NCBI GenBank assembly: GCA_020343715.1
Contig: CP070808.1
Span: 264,491 to 270,111, forward strand
DNA length: 5,621 nt
From: Thermoplasmata archaeon
GTDB taxonomy: Archaea; Thermoplasmatota; DTKX01; GCA-020343715
Reading direction: 5' to 3'
A program made the translations under genes and the position numbers. The notes below the pieces were generated by a model, which did not search any database, had not been told where the DNA came from, and saw only the letters and a list, made by a program, of their open reading frames with translations. This document shows positions 1-5,146 of the stretch, piece by piece; position 1 is the first letter of the stretch, and every line of letters starts with the position of its first letter.

Positions 1-455
1 ACCATGTCGTCCCCCTCGGTGGTGGAGATCACCACCACTCGCTTGTCCGTGCCCAGTGGGAAGTCTGCAGGGCAGACCAGGTTGCCCACGTTCTCGATGA
101 AGAGCACGTCGAACCGGCTCAGGTCCATGTGCTCCAGCGCGTGCTCCACCAGGTGGGCGTCCAGATGGCACTCCTTGCCGGTGTTCAGGTTCTCCGACAC
201 TATGCCCGCCGCCAGGAACCTCTGGTGGTCGTCGTCACCGGCCACGTCCCCAGCGATGGCACCCACGCGCACTCCCCGGGCCGATAGCAGCTCGGTGAGG
301 CGCTCGATGAGCAGCGTCTTACCCGAGCCCACGGCTCCCAGGAAGTCGTAGGCGCGGACACCCGCCCCCTTGAGAAGGGCACGGTTCTGCCTCGCCAGGT
401 CGCGGTTGGCCTCCATGACCGACTCCGCCAGGTCCACGGTGACCGTCTTGTGCAT
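1..455 (-). CDS. hypB: Hydrogenase/urease-type nickel incorporation GTPase HypB (partial, C-terminus beyond window)
   Basis: HypB is a cytoplasmic SIMIBI-class GTPase that, with HypA, delivers nickel to the large subunit of [NiFe] hydrogenases. The visible 151 residues hold a Walker A loop GAVGSGKT (residues 40-47), the segment IAGDVAGDDDHQRF (67-80), the HypB signature TGKECHLDA (92-100) and IENVGNLVCPADFPLG (120-135). Cys96, His97 and Cys128 match the metal ligands known from Methanocaldococcus HypB (Cys95, His96, Cys127). The ENVGNLVCPA motif distinguishes it from UreG. There is no His-rich N-terminal extension, as usual in archaea. The ATG at 455 is chosen because the homology begins directly after it and a TATA element lies 24-28 nt upstream; there is no Shine-Dalgarno site, so the transcript is probably leaderless. 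About 70 C-terminal residues, including the guanine-specificity motif, are outside the window. The gene is divergent from nikR. The family call is secure. Confidence 0.96.
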   Translation of the reverse strand, partial: MHKTVTVDLAESVMEANRDLARQNRALLKGAGVRAYDFLGAVGSGKTLLIERLTELLSARGVRVGAIAGDVAGDDDHQRFLAAGIVSENLNTGKECHLDAHLVEHALEHMDLSRFDVLFIENVGNLVCPADFPLGTDKRVVVISTTEGDDM

Positions 456-478
456 GGTGCCGGGAAGGCCCGCCAGTC

Positions 479-483
479 TATAT
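479..483 (-). promoter_or_regulatory. TATA-like element of hypB
   Basis: On the minus strand the sequence reads GTGATATAGAC, with the AT-only core 24-28 nt upstream of the hypB ATG. That is the archaeal TATA-to-start-site distance, so transcription should begin at or next to the start codon. It is an isolated AT-rich island in otherwise GC-rich sequence. Confidence 0.7.
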
Positions 484-505
484 CACGTTTGTCCCCGCAA
501 CCAGC

Positions 506-511
506 ATATAT
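506..511 (+). promoter_or_regulatory. TATA-like element of nikR
   Basis: ATATAT lies 23-28 nt upstream of the nikR ATG at 534, in GC-rich surroundings. No Shine-Dalgarno-like GGAGG or GAGGT precedes the ATG, so a leaderless transcript is expected. This element also argues against the longer in-frame GTG start at 450, which would place it inside the coding region. Confidence 0.72.
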
Positions 512-533
512 CCCCTCGTCCCTTTACCGGCCC

Positions 534-956
534 ATGGCAGAGAAGGTGACCCGCATCGGCGTATCGCTGGAGCCGGAGCTCCTGGAGGCCTTCGACCGGC
601 AGGTGGACAGGGTCGGCTACAAGTCCCGTTCCGAGGCCCTCCGGGACCTGGTCAGGGAGTCCCTGGTGGCCGAGAGGAGGAGGGCCGACGAGGAGGTCAT
701 CGGTTCCCTCACCGTCCTTTACGACCACGACGAGGTCAAGGGCGAGGACTTCACGCGGACCCAGCACGAGGCCCAGCACTCCGAGGACCTGGAGATCACC
801 GCCACCCTCCACGTGCACGTGGACCACAGGAACTGCCTGGAGGTCATCATCCTCCGGGGGAGGGCCGGGGCGCTGGAGGACTTCTCCGACAAGCTCCGTA
901 CCCTAAAGGGGATCAAGCACGGCCAGCTGACGCTGACCGCCGTGCCACCAGGCTGA
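534..956 (+). CDS. nikR: Nickel-responsive transcriptional regulator NikR
   Basis: NikR is a tetrameric ribbon-helix-helix repressor that binds DNA when loaded with nickel and controls nickel uptake or nickel enzymes. The 140-residue protein is of normal family length. Residues 4-50 form the ribbon-helix-helix domain (VTRIGVSLEPELLEAFDRQV, then YKSRSEALRDLVRE). Residues 55-135 form the C-terminal ACT-like metal domain with LHVHVDHRNCLEV (92-104). His82, His93, His95 and Cys101 match the four high-affinity nickel ligands of E. coli NikR (His76, His87, His89, Cys95) with a constant offset of 6, so the site looks intact. The ATG at 534 is preferred because the homology starts directly after it and a TATA element lies 23-28 nt upstream. 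It is divergent from hypB, so likely targets are itself and hypB. Its last 44 bases overlap the 3' end of the convergent surface-protein gene. Confidence 0.96.
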   Translation: MAEKVTRIGVSLEPELLEAFDRQVDRVGYKSRSEALRDLVRESLVAERRRADEEVIGSLTVLYDHDEVKGEDFTRTQHEAQHSEDLEITATLHVHVDHRNCLEVIILRGRAGALEDFSDKLRTLKGIKHGQLTLTAVPPG

Positions 957-2133
957 CGACGGCCATGGCCACGATGACGGCCCACACGCCCACTGAGGGG
1001 CTGGCCGCCTCGACCTTCACGGCGACGGGCTTGGCAGCGAAGTCGTCGCCCTCGGCGATGGCGGAGACGCTGTGGATGCCTTCGCCACGAAGGGTCCAGT
1101 CCGTCTCGACCACCACCTCTTCACCGGGGGCCAGGTCTTCAAGGGTCGTGTTCGCGACGATGGACCCGTCCACCATCAGCTCCACGACTTGCCCCGTGGT
1201 GGTGGCGTTGCCCCGGTTGCGTACCACCGCCTCGATGTGGATGCTCCCTCCCGACTCGACCTCCTCGGGCAGGGCGGAGATGGTGACGATGTCCAGGATG
1301 GGGCGCGGTTTGACGGTGATGTTCAGGTCGCCGATGGTCCCCGGGGGCAGGGGACCGCTCACCAGGTAGACCTCGACGGTCACGTTGGAGTAGTTGGGCA
1401 TGATGGAGACGTGGAACGTGTGCTCCCCCAGGGCGGGGACCAGGTTCACGTGCTCGGTCCCGACGATGCGACCGCCGTACCTTATGTCCACGACCAACTC
1501 GGTCGCTCCCTTGCCACCGTCGTTCACCAGCAGGACGGGGAGAGAGCCCCATGCGAGCTCGTCGTTCTCCCAGGTCCCGTTCTCTGTCCCGATGCGGGCT
1601 GACAGCAACACCCTGTCCTCCTGGACATTGATGCCGTGGGCCATCTCCAAGGGTCCCTCCCCTGTGTCCATCTCGGCGACCACGACGGTGTTCGTGACCT
1701 GGGGGAAGACCCGTGTCCTGGCGAACCAGAGGCGCTGGATGTCCGGTTCCCCGTAGAGGTCCTGGTACCTCATCACCATGGTAACGTTATCGGGCCGTGC
1801 AGCCTCGTCAAGCCCGATCCGGGTCGTCACCGTCCTGTTGGGATGCTCCGTGAGGTTGAAGACAGGCCACAGCGCACCGATCACGAAGGGCTCGTTGCCG
1901 TAATAGGGGTCCAGCTGTCCCATGACCAGCTCCCCCGTTATGTTCTCGGTGCTGTTCCAGTCCATCGTCCAGAAGGGACCATAGGTGACATTGACGTCCT
2001 CGGCGTCGTACAGGATGTAGCTCCCGTCGTCGCCGTCGGCCGATGCCGTCACCGAGAAGATGACGAGGGCGAAGGCCACCGAAATGAGTACCCAAGACCA
2101 CCGCACGCGTCCTCTATCCGTCGGGGACCTCAT
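913..2133 (-). CDS. Secreted CARDB-domain surface protein with C-terminal membrane anchor
   Basis: Function unknown. The 406-residue product has an N-terminal signal peptide (basic start, hydrophobic residues about 13-30, likely cleavage after Ala-Ser-Ala at 30-32). Residues 35-275 are beta-rich and unrecognised; 205-275 may be an Ig-like domain. A CARDB-like domain covers about 278-374: it has EVESGGSIHIEAVVRNRGNA, then a VDG turn and LAPGEEVVVE, the usual order in that family. A hydrophobic helix (381-397) is followed by Arg-Arg and a short tail, resembling the PGF-CTERM sorting signal but with PSVG in place of PGFG. Twelve N-X-S/T sequons are present (Asn48, 60, 64, 93, 99, 116, 185, 247, 250, 271, 309, 328), suggesting a glycosylated cell-surface protein. 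ATG 2133 is chosen because it begins directly before the signal peptide; an in-frame TTG at 2172 would add 13 non-signal residues. No Shine-Dalgarno site is visible. The 3' end overlaps nikR by 44 nt. Confidence 0.85.
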   Translation of the reverse strand: MRSPTDRGRVRWSWVLISVAFALVIFSVTASADGDDGSYILYDAEDVNVTYGPFWTMDWNSTENITGELVMGQLDPYYGNEPFVIGALWPVFNLTEHPNRTVTTRIGLDEAARPDNVTMVMRYQDLYGEPDIQRLWFARTRVFPQVTNTVVVAEMDTGEGPLEMAHGINVQEDRVLLSARIGTENGTWENDELAWGSLPVLLVNDGGKGATELVVDIRYGGRIVGTEHVNLVPALGEHTFHVSIMPNYSNVTVEVYLVSGPLPPGTIGDLNITVKPRPILDIVTISALPEEVESGGSIHIEAVVRNRGNATTTGQVVELMVDGSIVANTTLEDLAPGEEVVVETDWTLRGEGIHSVSAIAEGDDFAAKPVAVKVEAASPSVGVWAVIVAMAVVSLVARRSASAGRA

Positions 2134-2204
2134 AAAACCGTCGACAGTCTGGGTCCCATCCGTTCTACCCAAGGGTTATATATCCAGGGCCTTTATTTAC
2201 CACC
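2134..2204. promoter_or_regulatory. Divergent promoter region between the two surface-protein genes
   Basis: This 71-bp spacer has one clear TATA-like element (2177-2183) and a second AT-rich patch, TTTATTTA, at about 2192-2199. The TATA is well placed for the plus-strand gene. For the minus-strand gene it would give a start site near 2155 and a leader of about 20 nt with no visible Shine-Dalgarno site. Confidence 0.55.
2177..2183 (+). promoter_or_regulatory. TATA-like element of the 976-aa membrane protein gene
   Basis: TATATAT lies 22-28 nt upstream of the ATG at 2205, again predicting a leaderless transcript. The element reads as a TATA box on both strands, so it may also serve the minus-strand CARDB gene. 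Confidence 0.7.
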
Positions 2205-5135
2205 ATGGCACCGCGCCAGGAGGCTGATTCTGATTCCCTTGACGCCGAACGCGCGCGACTGGCCAAGAAATTGGACGGCTACGAGGCCATGGGCCTTGAC
2301 GTCGATGACCTGAGAAGGTTGCTCGAAGAGGACATCGACGAGTTCAAGGCCACCTACCTAGGGTCGATACGGTTACAATTGGAGGGCGGAGAGGAAGGAC
2401 CGACCGAAGAGCCCTCGGAGCCTGAACCCGAGGAGGTCCAGGTCGAGGTGACCCCCGAAGAGGAGGAAGAGGCTGAGGGGGAGCCTGAAGGGGAGCCAGA
2501 GGAGGAGCCAGAGGAGGTTCCCGAGGGCGAACCTGAGGAGGACTTGGAACCCTCCGAGGAGGTCTTAGAGGAGGAGGCCGACGAGGACATGGAGCTCCAG
2601 CTGGAGGGTGCTGGTCCCGAAGAGGCCCTGGCGGCGACGGACATCCCAGAGGAGTCTCCCGAGGAGGAGGCCGAGGAAGGACCCGAGGAGGAGCCCGAGG
2701 AAGAAGAGGTTGATGGGGAAGAGGAGGAGGAACCCAAGGAGGACCTGGTTGAAGAGGAGGTCCAGATAACCATCGATGAGGGAGAGCCTGAAGAGGAGCC
2801 CGAGGAGGAACCCGAGGAGGAAGAGGCTGAAGTGGAAGAGGAGGGGGAACCCGAGGAGGAGGCCGAGATAGAGGTGGGGGAGGCCCCAGATGAGGAGGTC
2901 GAGGAAGAGCCTGAAGAGGAGGTCCCGGATGAGGCCCCGGAAGAGGAGGCCTTGATCGTAGTGGCCGAGGTCGTCGAGGAGACTCCTCCGGAGGAGTTGG
3001 AGACCGAGGTCCGCCTGGCAGGCCTGACGCCCGAGGAGAGGGCCGAGGAGGAGAAGCCCGAGGCACCCGAGGAACCGGCGCCCGTGCCGCCCCCGAAGAA
3101 GACCGTCAAGAAGGTCGTCGCCAAGAAGCCAGTGGCGAAGCCATCACCGCCCAAGGAGGAGCCATCAGAGCCAGCTGCTCCCAAGAAACCTCCTGCGAAG
3201 AAGCCCCCGGCCAAGAGACCACCTGCCAAGAAGGCACCCCCGAAGGAGAAGGCACCCCCGCCCAGGACCCGTAGGAGGGCCATCCCGATGTCGGTCATCG
3301 CCATCCTGGTGGTCGCAATGCTGGTCGTCGCCACCACGGGAATCTACTTCACAGTCCTCAGGAATGAACCGCCCATCGCCCTGTTCACCTTCGACCCCAG
3401 CTCACCCCTGGTGGGCGAGATGGTCACCTTCGACGCCCTCAACTCCCACGACCCTGACGAGGGTACGATCGAGAAGTACGTGTGGGACTTCGGGGACGGG
3501 ACATCGGACAGAGGACGGGTTGTAACCCACTCCTTCATCGAAGCAAAGGACTTCTCTGTGAGGTTGACCATCGAGGACGACGGTGGCGCCAAGGACTCGA
3601 CCCTTCGGACCGTCTCTGTTGAGGCGCTGGAGATATCGATGGAGGCGCCCTTCGTCAGCGACCTCTTCCAGTACGAGGTGGAGGGCAACGTGTCCCTCTC
3701 GAACTACGTGGACGGGCTGTTCAGCTTCGAGGGCCCCACGGGGAACACGGAGTACATCTTCGCCGCCGAGGCCAGCGTGGAGGGGGAGAAGACCTTCGAG
3801 GTCATCACCCTGCGGACCGCGCTGGACGGGTTCTTGAAGGAGCACGACAACGCCAGGACCGAGAGCACCATTTACGACCTGGACCCGATCAGGGGGAACC
3901 TGGAGACCTCGATGGCCGTCAACCCCTCGTTCACCGGTTCGGTGTATGCCACCATCGAGGAGGACGTCTGCCAGCACTGGGAGCGGGGGATCCGCAGCTC
4001 CTTGGATGTGGAGGCCGACTTCTCCGCCGTCGTCGCTGGTCAGGCCTGGGCGGACCTGAGCACCTTCGACGAGGGCACCTTCTACGCCCAACTGACGGAC
4101 ATCGACGAGACCTTCAACCTGAACGAGTTCCTGCGGACGACCACCTTCTCCTCGGAGGACAGGGAGACCCACGACATGGTCATAGGTGGCAGCACCTACC
4201 AGTGGCAGGTCAAGGGGATGGAGAGGATCCCAGGCAGGGTCACCCCGTCCCTACACATCAACGTGACGATGGACCGGGACACGCTCCAGGCCAACGACCT
4301 GGACAACTTCTTCATCGACGTGTGGCTCGAGCCCGGGTTATCCCAACCCGCGAAGCACCATGTCTACGTGTCGGGTAGGGATGAGGGGAACCGGTTCAAG
4401 GTGGACCTGACCGAGACCCTGAGGGGTAGCGACATGGGATCGGACCCGGCCTACGGTCTCCCCTGTCGTGCGGACCACGCCTACACCGTGAAGGGGGATT
4501 ATCCCGACGACTTCAACCCCCTGGACAGGGTGCCCGAGCAGGGCGGCACCACCGGCGGGTTCCAGTTCAGTCCCGAGGAGGCCTACCAGGAGGCCTTGAT
4601 GGTCCCTGACTTTGCCACCTACGCGGCCACGAACCCGACGGCGTTCTTCCACCTGGGGAACTACTCCGAGTCAGGTGGCATCGGGACCTGGGTGATGCTC
4701 TTCGGCAAGAAGGGCTCGTCGGATCACAGGGAGGTGACCGCCACGGGCATGGACGGTGACACGCTGGATGTGGACGTGGACGACATCATCGACGACTCCC
4801 TGCCCTTGGCCTCGTCCGCCGAGATCGGCGAGGTGGTCACCCTCAGCCGCGGGCTAAGGCTCATGAGGGCGGAGCAGAGTATCGGGTCCCTATGCTTCAA
4901 CGGGAACGAGGTGGACTGGACGTCCTACACCTTCAACGTCACCGAGGGCGTGTCCACCATATCATTGGACCCATCGTCCGTCCTTGTGGGCTCCCAGGAG
5001 ACGGGCTACGTCTACCTGCTGGTGACCAAGACGGGACCCGTCCACCACAGGGCGGCCCTTGACGCCACCAACGGTCAGGTCCTGTTCACCTGGCAGCACA
5101 CCCAGACCTGGGACACCTTCGATGCCTTCGGATGA
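2205..5135 (+). CDS. Large single-pass membrane protein: Glu-rich and Lys/Pro-rich cytoplasmic region, TM helix, PKD ectodomain
   Basis: Function unknown, 976 residues. In order: a short helical segment (13-60, with LDGYEAMGLDVDDLRRLLEE); a Glu-rich block (63-290), about 111 of 228 residues Glu and only about four Lys/Arg; a Lys/Pro/Ala block (298-358), 17 Lys and 5 Arg, with KKPPA-type pentads at 327-346; a transmembrane helix (about 359-385) preceded by RTRRR; a PKD domain (about 388-473) with the diagnostic WDFGDGT at 427-433; and about 500 unrecognised residues with four sequons (Asn495, 686, 819, 911) and three cysteines (589, 754, 897). There is no N-terminal signal peptide, and the positive charge before the helix predicts cytoplasmic N-terminus and external C-terminus (signal anchor). 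ATG 2205 has a TATA 22-28 nt upstream. The reading frame is open throughout with consistent GC-rich codon use in the ectodomain. ubiX follows after 11 nt. The PKD domain suggests a surface or adhesion role, which is inference. Confidence 0.9.
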   Translation: MAPRQEADSDSLDAERARLAKKLDGYEAMGLDVDDLRRLLEEDIDEFKATYLGSIRLQLEGGEEGPTEEPSEPEPEEVQVEVTPEEEEEAEGEPEGEPEEEPEEVPEGEPEEDLEPSEEVLEEEADEDMELQLEGAGPEEALAATDIPEESPEEEAEEGPEEEPEEEEVDGEEEEEPKEDLVEEEVQITIDEGEPEEEPEEEPEEEEAEVEEEGEPEEEAEIEVGEAPDEEVEEEPEEEVPDEAPEEEALIVVAEVVEETPPEELETEVRLAGLTPEERAEEEKPEAPEEPAPVPPPKKTVKKVVAKKPVAKPSPPKEEPSEPAAPKKPPAKKPPAKRPPAKKAPPKEKAPPPRTRRRAIPMSVIAILVVAMLVVATTGIYFTVLRNEPPIALFTFDPSSPLVGEMVTFDALNSHDPDEGTIEKYVWDFGDGTSDRGRVVTHSFIEAKDFSVRLTIEDDGGAKDSTLRTVSVEALEISMEAPFVSDLFQYEVEGNVSLSNYVDGLFSFEGPTGNTEYIFAAEASVEGEKTFEVITLRTALDGFLKEHDNARTESTIYDLDPIRGNLETSMAVNPSFTGSVYATIEEDVCQHWERGIRSSLDVEADFSAVVAGQAWADLSTFDEGTFYAQLTDIDETFNLNEFLRTTTFSSEDRETHDMVIGGSTYQWQVKGMERIPGRVTPSLHINVTMDRDTLQANDLDNFFIDVWLEPGLSQPAKHHVYVSGRDEGNRFKVDLTETLRGSDMGSDPAYGLPCRADHAYTVKGDYPDDFNPLDRVPEQGGTTGGFQFSPEEAYQEALMVPDFATYAATNPTAFFHLGNYSESGGIGTWVMLFGKKGSSDHREVTATGMDGDTLDVDVDDIIDDSLPLASSAEIGEVVTLSRGLRLMRAEQSIGSLCFNGNEVDWTSYTFNVTEGVSTISLDPSSVLVGSQETGYVYLLVTKTGPVHHRAALDATNGQVLFTWQHTQTWDTFDAFG
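2391..3074 (+). repeat. Low-complexity purine-rich tract encoding the Glu-rich block
   Basis: The tract is built of imperfect EEEPEEEP / GEPEEE-type units, mostly GAG and GAA codons, so the plus strand is strongly purine-biased with pure purine runs of 16-18 nt at 2457-2472, 2715-2732 and 2834-2849. The units vary in codon use and spacing, so this is a degenerate repeat rather than a recent tandem duplication. Short hydrophobic stretches interrupt it (for example residues 131-134, 250-257, 268-274). It contains many internal GGAGG strings that mimic ribosome binding sites. Confidence 0.85.
3183..3242 (+). repeat. Lys-Pro-Pro-Ala pentad repeat in the basic block
   Basis: Four consecutive pentads (KKPPA, KKPPA, KRPPA, KKAPP; residues 327-346) sit in the cytoplasmic juxtamembrane region. 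They resemble the lysine/proline/alanine tails of linker histones and bacterial histone-like proteins, which bind DNA or other polyanions. Codons differ between units, so selection is on the protein rather than on DNA identity. Confidence 0.75.
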
Positions 5136-5141
5136 GGTGAT
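5134..5141 (+). promoter_or_regulatory. Shine-Dalgarno site of ubiX overlapping the upstream stop codon
   Basis: GAGGTGAT is a full 8-nt complement of the usual archaeal 16S rRNA 3' end (AUCACCUC) and ends 5 nt before the ubiX ATG. Its first two bases are the last two of the TGA that stops the membrane-protein gene, so terminating ribosomes would sit on it. This indicates a shared transcript and probable translational coupling, and it decides the start at 5147. Confidence 0.8.
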
Positions 5142-5146
5142 GGACT

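Larger units (their letters stand above)
456..533. promoter_or_regulatory. Divergent hypB/nikR promoter region, base-symmetric; candidate NikR operator
   Basis: This 78-bp spacer holds one TATA-like element for each gene. Its midpoint (494.5) is also the midpoint between the two TATA elements and the centre of a small dyad, TTG at 489-491 and CAA at 498-500. A bound regulator at the centre would lie just upstream of both TATA boxes, where the B-recognition elements should be. That NikR binds here is inference from gene adjacency; the dyad is short and does not resemble the E. coli operator (GTATGA-N16-TCATAC). Confidence 0.55.

Noticed and set aside
461..472. CGGG-N4-CCCG palindrome near the hypB start, considered as operator or hairpin
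   Set aside because: It is short, GC-only in a GC-rich region and off the symmetry centre of the spacer; it is likely chance.
450..533. Upstream in-frame GTG start that would extend nikR by 28 residues
   Set aside because: The extension reads through the hypB start and both TATA elements and has no NikR homology; the ATG at 534 gives the normal family length.
2134..2172. In-frame TTG start adding 13 residues to the CARDB protein
   Set aside because: The added residues are not signal-peptide-like, and the TATA element would be only 5-11 nt upstream of the TTG, too close for it to be transcribed from there.
1072..2313. Plus-strand open frames of up to 225 codons opposite the CARDB gene
   Set aside because: They are antisense shadows in GC-rich DNA; the minus-strand frame has a signal peptide, CARDB domain and anchor, and one shadow runs into the next gene's start out of frame.
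3183..3242. KKPPA repeat considered as a DNA-level tandem repeat or CRISPR-like array
   Set aside because: The units are 15 nt, contiguous and differ in codons, and there are no spacers; it is a protein-level repeat.
2344..3337. Long minus-strand open frames, one Ser-rich and one Pro-rich
   Set aside because: They are antisense readings of the GAG/GAA-rich tract: Glu codons give Ser or Pro strings in the opposite strand. They have no start signals and no recognisable domain.
3402..4172. Minus-strand 256-codon open frame opposite the ectodomain
   Set aside because: It lies wholly within the PKD-containing gene, shows the Val/Gly/Leu/Asp-rich composition of a shadow frame and has no domain.
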